The position numbers were made by a program, and so were the translations under genes. Below the pieces are notes generated by a model. The model saw nothing but the letters and a program-made list of their open reading frames with translations, made no database searches and was not told the DNA's origin. 30,964 nucleotides of DNA from VGSZ01 sp044349155 (GTDB taxonomy: Bacteria > Myxococcota > UBA727 > VGSZ01). Positions 8,621 through 16,911 of this stretch are shown here, in pieces (the stretch's first letter is position 1; each line of letters starts with the position of its first letter). The stretch covers positions 1-30,964 of the forward strand of contig JBIKRQ010000023.1 of assembly GCA_044349155.1 (NCBI GenBank), written 5' to 3'.

Positions 8621-9984
8621 GAACGGTCCCCAGGGTGGCCAGTGGCAGTCGATACCGCATCATCGCTGCTGGCAGCACCTGCTTCGCCCGAGCGGGTCAG
8701 TGCAAACTTGAAGAGCACAGGCCCAATCAGCTCGTGCACGCCCACGACGGCGACGACGAGGGTGGCCAACGGTCGACCAATGCCGGGCAGCAGGTCTGAC
8801 ACGATGGTGGCCAGGCCGATGGTGACGCCCGCTTGCGACACGAGCGCCATCCAGCCGTTCTTGCGGACCGCAGGCGGATCGTTGGCGAGGCGGTGTCCAA
8901 TCTTGCTCGACACGTAGGTGGCGATGGTCCGCGCGACGACGAGGGCGAGAGCGACGGGCCACAACACGCGCAGCGCTTCGAGATCGAGCTTCGCCCCAGC
9001 CAGCGCGAAGAACACCACGAACACCGCACTGCTGGTGCGCTCGGTGGCCGACAACAACGCGGGCCCCGTGCCCACGATGTTCACCGCGACAAAGCCCATC
9101 ACCACAAACACGAACAACGTGTCGTAGCGCAGGTAGGCGCACGCGGCAGTGACGACGTAGCCGACGACGACGACGACGAGGACACGGCTGCCTTCGACCA
9201 CACGCAATACACCGCCCAGCACAAGCCCGGCGGTGATGCCCGCGAGCACTGACTCCCACAGCTCGTGCGAGAGCTCGAGGAACACGCCGGGGTCAAACGG
9301 CAGGCCTTCGAGTTCGCCACGCGCAAACGTGAGCGCGCCGGTGAAGATCGGCAGCACCAGCACATCGAAGACGACGACGAGGCCGAGGGCCCATTCGGTG
9401 AGCGGTCCGCGCGCGCGCGTGTCGGCGACAATTGCGATGGTCACCGCCGGCGAACGTGTGAACGCAAACACCGCCCACAGCAGCGAAATCGCCAACACCA
9501 CGCGCTCGCTCTTGCCCTGCAAAAACGGCAGGTGCGACGACAGCGCCCAAAACGCCAGCATCGAGGTGCCGAGCATGATCACGAGCTGCACCACCGCCGC
9601 GATGCTCAGGCTGCGCCAGATGCGGCGCAAAATGGGCAGCGTGACTTCAGCGCCCGCCTGCAAGCCGATGAGTGCCAGCGCGAGGCCGTTGACGAGGCCA
9701 AGGGACTTCACATCGGTCTTGCCGACGAGGCCAGCGACCTGCGGACCGATCGCGATGCCCGCCAACAAATAGCCTGTCAGACGCGGCAGCCCGACGACGG
9801 CCGCGAACTGACCCGCCACCACGCCAACCACCGACAGCAAGCCCAGCGCAAACAAGGGTGCTGCGGTGGCGACGCGCTCGCTGGGCAGTTGCCGAAAGCC
9901 GACGGCGAGAAACACGACGACGACGACGCCAACGACCGAGGCGACGAGCTCACGCGCCGTGGGTGCAGAACCGCCGCCGCTCAT
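8617..9984 (-). CDS. Cation:proton antiporter-like protein (CPA2/Kef type)
   Basis: Polytopic membrane protein of 455 aa with the hallmark 'GLPRLTGYLLAGIAIGP' (65-81) of monovalent cation:proton antiporters. It has about a dozen hydrophobic segments. 'FTRSPAVTIAIVADTRARGP' (175-194) followed by 'VVVFDVLVLPIF' (203-214) matches the unwound TM and ion-site region. There, Asp207 sits in a single-acid context (F-D-V) where many CPA2 members have D-D or N-D. 'FVVFFALAGAKLDLEAL' is also typical. It lacks the C-terminal RCK/TrkA-N domain of KefB/KefC. I chose the ATG at 9984 because it overlaps the TGA of the previous gene by 4 bases (ATGA). The ion is not predictable from the sequence. Confidence 0.9.
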   Translation of the reverse strand: MSGGGSAPTARELVASVVGVVVVVFLAVGFRQLPSERVATAAPLFALGLLSVVGVVAGQFAAVVGLPRLTGYLLAGIAIGPQVAGLVGKTDVKSLGLVNGLALALIGLQAGAEVTLPILRRIWRSLSIAAVVQLVIMLGTSMLAFWALSSHLPFLQGKSERVVLAISLLWAVFAFTRSPAVTIAIVADTRARGPLTEWALGLVVVFDVLVLPIFTGALTFARGELEGLPFDPGVFLELSHELWESVLAGITAGLVLGGVLRVVEGSRVLVVVVVGYVVTAACAYLRYDTLFVFVVMGFVAVNIVGTGPALLSATERTSSAVFVVFFALAGAKLDLEALRVLWPVALALVVARTIATYVSSKIGHRLANDPPAVRKNGWMALVSQAGVTIGLATIVSDLLPGIGRPLATLVVAVVGVHELIGPVLFKFALTRSGEAGAASSDDAVSTATGHPGDRS

Positions 9985-11045
9985 GCTGCACTCCGCATCG
10001 CGCGCCGGCTCCACAACGAGGCCACCACCGCCACGACGTCGACGACGATGAAGCCGATGCCCAGGGCCGCGACGGTCGGGTCAGGCAACGGCGCATGCAC
10101 CAACGCGAGACCGCCCAACACCAACAGGCCCGTGCTCGACGTCGCGGTGCTGCTGGCGAGTTCGCGCAAGGACTGTCGCCGTGCGAGGGCCACCACCACC
10201 ACAATCCCCGCCACACCAAGACCGACGACGACGCCGATGGCCGCTGCTTTGCCGTCGACGGCGAGTCCGGCCGCGACCAGGAAGGCGACGACGAGGCGCA
10301 CGGGTTCAGCCGTCGCCAACAGCATCGACTCAAACGTGTTGTGACGCGCGCGCACAACGATCCCAAGGCCCAGGCCACTGCCCACCACGCCGACGTGCAC
10401 ATCGAGTGCAAAAGCCACAGCGGTCATGAGTGCGGTGGCGGCGAGCACGGCGGAGAAACGGCGCACGTCGTCGTCGCCACCGATGAGCACGGCACTGATG
10501 CCAACGGCAAGTGCCAGGCCCCACAGTGCAAACGTGGTCGCTGCAACGGTGTTCGAAAACAACAACAGCATGGCGATGAAAACGGCGACGAGTGCCAGCG
10601 CATCCACGGTGGTCGCGCGGCGAATGGCATCGTGTGACGACGTCGAAAACGGCACCAACGTGGCGGCCACCAGCAGCCCGCAGGCCATCGCCACCTGAAA
10701 CGTGGGGATGGCGCGCCACATCGACAACACGCCCGCACCCAGCAACGCGCTCGCCGCAGCGACGACGACGACGAGGGCAAACGCGGGCACCAGTGATGTG
10801 AGGTGTGGCGGGTGCTGCCGCAAGCGCAGGCCCAGCAACACGCCCAACCAGCACACACCCACCGCGGTGGCCAACGACAACCCCGTGAGCAGCGGTGCCG
10901 ACAGGTAGCCAAGGGCGCGCGGCCCGGCGACGAGGCCCGCCACGCAGGCCGGCAACGTCGACGCCAACACCGCAGCAAACCCACCCTGGCGCGACGCGAG
11001 GGTGGCCAGCGACAGCAACGCCAACAACAGGATCGCGGCACTCAC
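9981..11045 (-). CDS. Polytopic membrane protein, probable degenerate antiporter relative
   Basis: A 354-aa protein made almost entirely of hydrophobic helices, beginning 'MSAAILLLALLSLATLASRQ'. I recognise no family signature with certainty. The order of segments resembles the antiporter encoded next to it: a 'GPRALGYLSAPLLTG' segment near the N-terminus, then 'ACGLLVAATLVPFSTSSHDAIRR' where the antiporter has its S-P/TM5 region. The charged residues that bind ions in transporters are mostly absent, so it may be a structural or regulatory partner rather than a transporter. The GTG start at 11045 overlaps the TGA of the upstream MscS gene (GTGA). Further upstream, this frame is only Arg/His-rich antisense-like sequence. 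Its stop overlaps the next ATG. Confidence 0.8.
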   Translation of the reverse strand: MSAAILLLALLSLATLASRQGGFAAVLASTLPACVAGLVAGPRALGYLSAPLLTGLSLATAVGVCWLGVLLGLRLRQHPPHLTSLVPAFALVVVVAAASALLGAGVLSMWRAIPTFQVAMACGLLVAATLVPFSTSSHDAIRRATTVDALALVAVFIAMLLLFSNTVAATTFALWGLALAVGISAVLIGGDDDVRRFSAVLAATALMTAVAFALDVHVGVVGSGLGLGIVVRARHNTFESMLLATAEPVRLVVAFLVAAGLAVDGKAAAIGVVVGLGVAGIVVVVALARRQSLRELASSTATSSTGLLVLGGLALVHAPLPDPTVAALGIGFIVVDVVAVVASLWSRRAMRSAA

Positions 11046-12667
11046 GAGCGGTCCTCGGCACGGGGCACAGGGCCGCTGTCGCTGCTGTGGCCTCGATCGC
11101 CGCGTTCGGCGAGTCGCACCTCTCCTGCGTCGCACGCGCGCAGCAGCGCCCGCCACAGGCGTTGCTCGGCCCCATCGCCGCGGCCGGCAATCAAGCGGAC
11201 GCTGAGGGTGGTGGCCGTGGCGGCGCGCACATCGACGGTGCCCCGCTCGTCCAACATTGCAACCAGAAGTTGCAATGCCTGCAGCACCGCATCGCTGCCT
11301 TTGCTGCGGGCCACGACGGTGTCGATGTGGGCGCGCGGCTCCGACGGCATGCGCTGCACGGGGCGCAGCAGCAACGTCAGCATGGGTACGGTGATCGTGC
11401 CGCCTTCTTCGGGCACGAGCAGCACGTCGTTCAAGCGGATGCGAACGACCTCGCCGTGAGCACTGCCGACGCGCACGTGGTCGCCGATGGCAAACGGTTG
11501 CCGCCACTGCACCGCCAGGCCCGCAATCGCGTTTGCGAAAAACGGCACCGCACCAAGCGCGACAGCGGTGGCAGCCACCAGCACGAGCTGCTCCACCGAC
11601 GTGCCAAAGCGCAAGAAGAACGCAGCGACGACGAGCAGTCCCGCGACCGCCAGCACCACGCCGGGCACCACCACGCTCGCCACGGGGGCTTGATGGGGCT
11701 GCAACAGCGACGAGCGCACGCGACCGGCGGCCACACCGTCGAGAAACAAGCGCACAAACCGCACCACCGCCAACGCCACGATGCCGACCACAACAGCGAG
11801 CAGTGCGCCAGGGACGCCACGCAGTGCCGCGTTCGCACCACGCACCACGGGGTCAAACACGCCGTCGACGAGCGCGTCCACCCACGGTCGCGTGCGCGCA
11901 AACTGCCCACCGATCGTGACGAGGGCTGCGAAGACGATGCCGCCCACGCTCAGCGCACGCAGAATGTGCAGCCCACCACCCAACAGCGCGCGCGAGGTAT
12001 CGATCGACACGAAGGGCACACCGAGCACGTTTGTCGTCGACGTGCGCTGCTCGAGCGACGCCTGCCAGGCCGCAAACACCCTTCGCTGCGCCTGCAACAG
12101 CAGCACCGCGAGCAGCGCGATCGTGACGCTCAAGGTCAGTTGGGTGACCCCATGTCGGATGGCGTCGCGTTGGCGCTGCTCGTCGACAAATGCGGCGAGG
12201 GCCGGTCCGTGGGCTGCGGCCCAGGTGCTCAAGTCGGTGCCGCCTTCGGCCTGCACATCTGCAGCTGTGAACGTGGCCACCACGCTGACGCCCACGCGAA
12301 CGACCACCGCATCGTCGACGACGGACATCGACGCGGCGGGTTCGGTCGGTGGTTGATCGAGTGCCGCCACCAACGCCCGGGACGCCGCCGCCGCCCGGGC
12401 TCGCGCTGTGGCTTGTCCTTCACCGCGGATGAAGCGCAGGGGGGCAACGACGTCGCGGGCCACCACGTCGACGATCTCCGCCGGCGCAAGAGGGGCGACG
12501 GGCGCCACCGGCATCGCGGGCACAGCAGCCACAGCAGGCGCAGCAACCGCGTCGACGACGACGCCGGCATCGGCAGGTGGGGCGGTGTCGGCGCGAGTGG
12601 GGAAAGCCACCACGAAGGCGGAGATGCACACACACAGGCAGGCAAGGCGCTGCATCATCGTCACCAC
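11042..12667 (-). CDS. MscS-like channel with signal peptide and extended N-terminus
   Basis: First gene of the five-gene cluster (541 aa). A signal peptide is followed by 'PTRADTAPP', with cleavage likely after TRA. An Ala/Pro-rich and then charged periplasmic region of about 150 residues follows, then several membrane segments. The conserved MscS region comes next: 'VPFFANAIAGLAVQWRQPFAIGDHVRV' with 'GEVVRIRLNDVLLVPEEGGTITVP'. It is larger than the compact MscS at the other end of the cluster and its pore helix is less canonical. GTG at 12667 is chosen because GGAG sits 7 bases upstream; the ATGs 9-12 bases downstream are alternatives. It starts 49 bases after the calpain gene stop on the same strand, so both may lie on one transcript. 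Confidence 0.85.
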   Translation of the reverse strand: MVTMMQRLACLCVCISAFVVAFPTRADTAPPADAGVVVDAVAAPAVAAVPAMPVAPVAPLAPAEIVDVVARDVVAPLRFIRGEGQATARARAAAASRALVAALDQPPTEPAASMSVVDDAVVVRVGVSVVATFTAADVQAEGGTDLSTWAAAHGPALAAFVDEQRQRDAIRHGVTQLTLSVTIALLAVLLLQAQRRVFAAWQASLEQRTSTTNVLGVPFVSIDTSRALLGGGLHILRALSVGGIVFAALVTIGGQFARTRPWVDALVDGVFDPVVRGANAALRGVPGALLAVVVGIVALAVVRFVRLFLDGVAAGRVRSSLLQPHQAPVASVVVPGVVLAVAGLLVVAAFFLRFGTSVEQLVLVAATAVALGAVPFFANAIAGLAVQWRQPFAIGDHVRVGSAHGEVVRIRLNDVLLVPEEGGTITVPMLTLLLRPVQRMPSEPRAHIDTVVARSKGSDAVLQALQLLVAMLDERGTVDVRAATATTLSVRLIAGRGDGAEQRLWRALLRACDAGEVRLAERGDRGHSSDSGPVPRAEDRS

Positions 12668-12716
12668 GGGGAGGCTCCAGAAGCACAGCGGGTTGTGTTG
12701 TCGAGAGGGCAGGGAC

Positions 12717-14102
12717 TCAGCTGACGTTGAGCACCTGGTAGAGCTGGCAGAAGTCTTCGATCTTCATTTGAAACACGCCCGTGTCCACGTTGCCCACGTT
12801 GCCCACGCGGCCGCTGCTCGCCGCACCAGAGCCCCATGGGTTGCGCAGCGTGATCAGGCGTTTGCCATCTTTCTCCTCGACGCCCAGCACCGAGTAGGCG
12901 TGGTTCGCGTACACGCCGGTCCCGCGGTAGCGCGCGCTTTCGCTGGTGCCGTAGGTGCCCGCGGCCATCGGCAGCTTGTCGGCGGCCGCACGACTGGCGG
13001 CCTTCCACACGTCGTCAACGGTGGCGGTGTTGGTCCAGACCGAGCGGGTCGCGCGGCCCGTGAGTTCTTCGAGCACCTTGCCAACGCTGGTGCCCTTGCC
13101 GAGCACTTCGAAGTCGCCAACGCGCGCGGCGTAGGCCTTTTCGACGAGGGGAAACCAGCGCTCGAGCCCACCGGGACCGCTGTCAGCACTGCCGTATTTG
13201 GGCCGACCGCCGCTGCCCCACACCATGTTGTCGACGACGATCTCGACGGGCTTCTCGTTCACCGGGTGAAACGTGACGGTGTAGGTGCCGTCGGTGTTTT
13301 CGCGGATGAGCTGGCGCACGGCGTCGGGGTCGACGGCAGCGAGGGCCACGCACGCGGCGGGAACGGGGCAGTTGCCGATGCTGCCTTGCCGACCAAAGCC
13401 CGGTCCGCCGTCGAGAAACAGCGGACCTGTCAGCGGCAACGGCTTCACGTAGCTGCGATCGTTGAGCAACGCCGCTGGCATGACCGCACCCGCCGGCAAG
13501 GCAACATTGAGGGTGTCAAACGGCGACGCACCGTCGATGGGGAAGGACCCGTCGCTCACGCTGACGTCGAGGCGATCGCCCGGCACACCAGGGATCCAAG
13601 CCTTGGGCAGACGGCCAAAGACATCAGCGGTGATGTCGACGAACTCATTGGTGCGGGCATTGGTGAAGCGCACAACGGCATCGGGCTCGGTCACCGGTTG
13701 GCGCGTACGCGTTTCGAGCGTGACGACGTTGTTGTCGTGGGTGAGGCGCACGCGATCGAGGCGCACCATCGCGCCGACCGGGTCGGGGCGTGTGCGGCCA
13801 GCGTCGACGCGGACCTGCAACGCGGTGGTGATCGGCTTGCCCGGTTCGCGAATGGCGACCTGCAACACGTCGCCGGGACTTGCACCCGTGACCGCAGCGA
13901 AACGTCCGTCGCTGCCGGCACGCGCGACCTCGACACCGTCTTCGACGACGCCAATACCCGTGGGCAGCGTGGTGAGGTTGTTGACCTCGATGACCGCACC
14001 CGCGGGTGCTGAACCTTCGAGTTTGCCGTCGGCATCAACCGTGACCGACAAACCGGTGGTGAACGCGCCAGCAGGCAAAGGAGCAGTGCGAAACACGGGC
14101 AT
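12717..14102 (-). CDS. Calpain-family (C2) cysteine protease with β-rich N-terminal region
   Basis: A 461-aa protein whose C-terminal half (about 229-461) carries the complete calpain triad. 'RQGSIGNC' supplies oxyanion-hole Gln239 and nucleophile Cys245 with the family spacing of six. 'NHAYSVLG' supplies His401 and 'LRNPWG' supplies Asn421. The first 220 residues are β-strand-rich and Gly/Val/Thr-rich, resembling one or two Ig-like/carboxypeptidase-regulatory-like modules. No signal peptide or membrane segment is seen. Eukaryotic calpains are Ca2+-activated regulatory proteases; bacterial members are poorly understood. I chose the ATG at 14102, with GGCAGGG about 9 bases upstream, over an in-frame TTG at 14138. 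It sits between ferredoxin and the channel/ATPase cluster, all on the same strand. The substrate is unknown. Confidence 0.9.
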   Translation of the reverse strand: MPVFRTAPLPAGAFTTGLSVTVDADGKLEGSAPAGAVIEVNNLTTLPTGIGVVEDGVEVARAGSDGRFAAVTGASPGDVLQVAIREPGKPITTALQVRVDAGRTRPDPVGAMVRLDRVRLTHDNNVVTLETRTRQPVTEPDAVVRFTNARTNEFVDITADVFGRLPKAWIPGVPGDRLDVSVSDGSFPIDGASPFDTLNVALPAGAVMPAALLNDRSYVKPLPLTGPLFLDGGPGFGRQGSIGNCPVPAACVALAAVDPDAVRQLIRENTDGTYTVTFHPVNEKPVEIVVDNMVWGSGGRPKYGSADSGPGGLERWFPLVEKAYAARVGDFEVLGKGTSVGKVLEELTGRATRSVWTNTATVDDVWKAASRAAADKLPMAAGTYGTSESARYRGTGVYANHAYSVLGVEEKDGKRLITLRNPWGSGAASSGRVGNVGNVDTGVFQMKIEDFCQLYQVLNVS

Positions 14103-14177
14103 GGTGCAGACCCTGCCGCCGTGGCGCGCCGACGACAACTGCCTACCGACAGACCGCGCGTTTTCGGTCGCGTCGGG

Positions 14178-14507
14178 TCAGTGCTGGCCTTCAGAGACCA
14201 GATTGCGGTTCATGGCGGGGATCTCGACGACGAGGTCGGCCTTGACTTCGATCTGACAGCCCAGCCGCGAGGTTTTTTGCAGAAACGGCGCGTTGTCGAG
14301 CATGTCTTCTTCGCGCTCGCTCGCTTCGGGCAACGACGAGAACCCCTGCTTCACGATCACGTGGCAGGTGGAGCACCCGCACACACCACCGCAGGCGTGG
14401 TCGAGGTCGATGCCGTTGTTCAACGCGGCGTCGAGCACCGTGTGGCCGGCTTTGACGTCGACGGTGCGCCCGGCGGGCAGGAACGTGACCTTGAACTGCT
14501 GCGTCAT
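14178..14507 (-). CDS. fdx: Adrenodoxin-type [2Fe-2S] ferredoxin
   Basis: A 109-aa plant/adrenodoxin-type ferredoxin. The cluster ligands are Cys39, Cys45, Cys48 and Cys84, spaced C-x5-C-x2-C-x35-C, which is the ISC-type ferredoxin pattern; Cys43 is an extra. 'GHTVLDAALNNGIDLDHACGG' is typical of the fold. Such proteins deliver electrons for Fe-S cluster assembly or to cytochromes P450 and other oxygenases. There are no isc genes nearby, so the partner is not evident. The ATG at 14507 opens 'MTQQFKVTFLPAG', as expected. It is divergent from the HD-domain gene (100-base gap) and 75 bases upstream of the calpain gene. The symbol reflects family only. Confidence 0.9.
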   Translation of the reverse strand: MTQQFKVTFLPAGRTVDVKAGHTVLDAALNNGIDLDHACGGVCGCSTCHVIVKQGFSSLPEASEREEDMLDNAPFLQKTSRLGCQIEVKADLVVEIPAMNRNLVSEGQH

Positions 14508-14607
14508 GGCGACGACGTAGCGGATGACCTGCGCCCTGCCAACTGCACACGGCGTGCTTGCGAGAAAGCGGTTGCGCAGCAGACGCTGACAAGGAATCAA
14601 CGTCGTC

Positions 14608-15975
14608 ATGCGTGAGCGCGACGAGCACATCCACATCCGCTGCCCCATCCACGGCACCTTGCCCGTCAGCCAGCGCGAGATCCGCCTGATCGACCACCCT
14701 GCGTTTCAGCGGCTGCGCAACATCAAGCAGCTGGGCTTTGCCGACCTGTCGTTTCCAGGTGCGACGCACACCCGCTACAGCCACTCGCTGGGGGCGATGC
14801 ACCTCGCCACGCGCTTGTTCGATCGCCTGTTTCCGCAACGCGGCGAAGGCACCACGCCCGAGCTCCCCGAACGCGTGCGCGCGCGCTTTCGCCAAACGGT
14901 GCGGCTCGCGATGCTGTTTCACGACCTCGGGCACGCACCGCTCAGCCACACCACCGAAGTGCTGATGCCCGCCGTGGGCGAACTCGGCCTGGGCGTGTTC
15001 GCTGGCGACGACGTGCGCCGCCACGCGACCCACGAGGACTACACGCTGAAGATCGTGCTCGACAGCCCGCTGGGGCACTTGATCGAGCAGCAATTCCGCG
15101 ACGCCGACATCCTCGCGCGCGACGTGGCCGAGCTGATTGTGGGCGCCACGTGGCAGGGCGCGAGCGCGCGGTTCCGTCACGGTGGCCTCGACTACGCGCC
15201 GGTGCTGCGCCAGATCGTGAGCAGCGAATGCGACGCCGATCGCATGGACTACCTGCAGCGCGATTCGTTCTACTCGGGCGTGAACTACGGCAAGTTCGAC
15301 GCTGACTGGCTCATCGACAACGTCGTCGCTGTGGAGCGTGAAGGCGGTGTGTTCATGGGCATTCGCGCCCGCGCCATCTTCTCGTTCGAGGACTTTCTGC
15401 TCTCGCGCTACCACATGTTTGCGACGGTCTATCTGCACTACACGCCGGTGATCTTCGAGAAGATGTTGGCGAAGTACTTCGAGACCTGCATCGAAAACGG
15501 CCGCGCCGAATTTCATCTGCCCAGCGACATCGAGAAGTACACCAACCTCGACGACATGGACCTCATCCTCACGCTGCGCAAGTCGAAGAACCCGTGGGCG
15601 CGGCGCATCATCGAACGTAAGCCCTTCATCCTGCTCGACGAGCAAAACGACGGCCACCAGCAGGCTACCACCAGCGTGTCGCACGACGTGCTCGGCGAGC
15701 GCCTCACCGAAGCGCGCATCCCGTTCATCGCCACGCGCTCGCGCTCGGTGCTGTCGAAGTACTTCAACAACAAAGACAAGCAGCCGATCTTCGTGGTCGC
15801 ATCGTCGTCGGCAAAGCCCGTGCCGCTCGAGGACTACACGCCGCTGTACGCGCGCTATCAAAAGCCCGCCACGCTGGGTCGGGTGTTCGTCGATCCCGAT
15901 TTGCGCGTCGAAGCGCGTGCCGTGTTGAAGCAACTCATCGACGAGGACACCGGCGTTCCCGCGGGGCAGGCCTGA
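14608..15975 (+). CDS. HD-domain phosphohydrolase (SAMHD1/dNTPase-like)
   Basis: A 455-aa protein of the YedJ/SAMHD1-like HD superfamily. The N-terminal 'PIHGTLPVSQREIRLIDHPAFQRLRNIKQ' region leads to 'HTRYSHSLG' (metal ligand His59) and 'LFHDLGHAPLSH' (HD pair 105-106). 'ECDADRMDYLQRDS' near 209-222 supplies the last Asp of the H-HD-D metal site. Relatives hydrolyse dNTPs to nucleosides plus triphosphate, or act on other phosphorylated nucleotides; the substrate here is unverified. The C-terminal part is longer than the HD core, as in full-length relatives. An AAGGA stands about 12 bases before the ATG. A small membrane-protein gene follows after 6 bases, probably co-transcribed. Confidence 0.92.
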   Translation: MRERDEHIHIRCPIHGTLPVSQREIRLIDHPAFQRLRNIKQLGFADLSFPGATHTRYSHSLGAMHLATRLFDRLFPQRGEGTTPELPERVRARFRQTVRLAMLFHDLGHAPLSHTTEVLMPAVGELGLGVFAGDDVRRHATHEDYTLKIVLDSPLGHLIEQQFRDADILARDVAELIVGATWQGASARFRHGGLDYAPVLRQIVSSECDADRMDYLQRDSFYSGVNYGKFDADWLIDNVVAVEREGGVFMGIRARAIFSFEDFLLSRYHMFATVYLHYTPVIFEKMLAKYFETCIENGRAEFHLPSDIEKYTNLDDMDLILTLRKSKNPWARRIIERKPFILLDEQNDGHQQATTSVSHDVLGERLTEARIPFIATRSRSVLSKYFNNKDKQPIFVVASSSAKPVPLEDYTPLYARYQKPATLGRVFVDPDLRVEARAVLKQLIDEDTGVPAGQA

Positions 15976-15981
15976 CCGACC

Positions 15982-16425
15982 ATGGCGTTGATGCGTGCGG
16001 TTCATGAAAACCAGGTCGATCCCTCGGCGCAGCTGCTCGCCGAGGACCTCGAGCTGTTGACGACAGCACAACGAACGCGCCTCGAGGGCGGCAATCTCCT
16101 GCGGACGCTTCTCCGTTCGGGGCTGTGGTTTGCACTCGTCGTCGTCGCACCTCTCGTGGGTTTCGTCCTCGGCGCTGTCGTTGCCATCGTCTTTTTTGGA
16201 GCGAGCGACGGCGTGGCGATGGTCGCTGGTGTGATGACGCTGGGGCCACTCGTGCTCGCTGGCTTCGTCGCCGCGGAGCGCTTGAAGCGCGCCGGTGTTG
16301 CTGCAGAACTCGAGCGCAAGCGCCGCGCGGTTTCCACACTGCGGCAGCTCGAGGTGTCGTCGGTGGCAAGCACGTCGTCGGTGGCCGTGCCGGTGATGTC
16401 GTCGATGCCGCATCAACCAAAGTGA
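15982..16425 (+). CDS. Small two-helix membrane protein, unknown function
   Basis: A 147-aa protein of no recognised family. Polar helical residues 1-45 precede two hydrophobic segments, about 47-73 ('LWFALVVVAPLVGFVLGAVV' onward) and 78-99. A charged helix 'AAERLKRAGVAAELERKRRAV' (about 95-117) and a Ser/Val-rich tail follow. A helical hairpin with both termini in the cytoplasm is likely. It begins 6 bases after the HD-domain gene, suggesting one transcript. The TGA overlaps the GTG of a 26-codon mini-ORF. Confidence 0.65.
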   Translation: MALMRAVHENQVDPSAQLLAEDLELLTTAQRTRLEGGNLLRTLLRSGLWFALVVVAPLVGFVLGAVVAIVFFGASDGVAMVAGVMTLGPLVLAGFVAAERLKRAGVAAELERKRRAVSTLRQLEVSSVASTSSVAVPVMSSMPHQPK

Positions 16426-16502
16426 CCCTTGTGGTGCGTCGCGCCCTCGTCGGCGCGTTGATCGTCATGCCGGCCGCCGTTGTCGGTGCGACGCTGCCTT
16501 GA
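16422..16502 (+). CDS. Mini-ORF resembling a signal peptide without a body
   Basis: Twenty-six residues, starting at a GTG that overlaps the previous stop codon (GTGA). The peptide has a basic start (VVRR) followed by a hydrophobic core and ends 'VVGATLP'. That is what the start of an exported protein looks like, but the frame closes at 16502. It could be the broken start of a lost third gene of the HD operon, or chance. I see no continuation in the other frames that I can defend. Confidence 0.25.
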   Translation: MTLVVRRALVGALIVMPAAVVGATLP

Positions 16503-16911
16503 GCGCGCTGTGGGGTCGACATAGACCACACCCGACAAACTCACCCCGTCCTTCGAACCGCAGGGTGAGCTCGACCCTGACGCGATCCCCACGCGTTGGT
16601 CCTCATCTCGTCGGCAAACGCGCGAAGATGGACGACCTCGCGAGGGTGGCGCCGCCACGAGCGCCAGAGGTCAGTTGGCCGGTGTTAGGACTGGGGCAAC
16701 GTCCTGGGCGACGGAGCGGCCCACCAGCGTGATGCTGGACCGGACCACGTGCTGAGCTGCGGGCCACGAGCCACTGAACGAAGGCTGGTACGAAATCTGA
16801 GCAGCCGCAGGCATAAAGACCCAGTCTGCCGCTTTGGCCATCGGCCGGTTTTGCGGTATCCTTCGTTTGCCGGCTCTTTGTGTTCTTCCAGGATTGTTCA
16901 GGCTCGAGTCT
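16503..16911. other. Intergenic stretch with no firm gene
   Basis: About 410 bases between two convergent genes. On the minus strand, 16671-16841 is an ATG-started frame of 56 codons with GC-rich third positions ('MAKAADWVFMPAAAQ...'), but it has no clear ribosome-binding site or known motif. The minus-strand stretch around 16530-16600 reads like β-strand coding sequence ('RVRVELTLRF' in one frame, 'VSLSGVVYVDPT' in another). This could be a frameshifted remnant. A weak hairpin (CCAGC/GCTGG) lies near 16723-16737. Nothing else is visible. Confidence 0.3.

Noticed and set aside
9151..9183. Runs of GAC/GACGACGACG triplets here and elsewhere
   Set aside because: They encode Val/Ser/Asp-rich segments in GC-rich codons and do not form a regular array.
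14191..16416. Minus-strand open frame opposite the HD-domain gene
   Set aside because: Its end is an out-of-frame shadow of the ferredoxin and the rest is His/Arg-rich antisense of a motif-bearing gene.
16723..16737. Hairpin CCAGC/GCTGG
   Set aside because: The stem is only five pairs, with no T-run and no position next to a stop codon.
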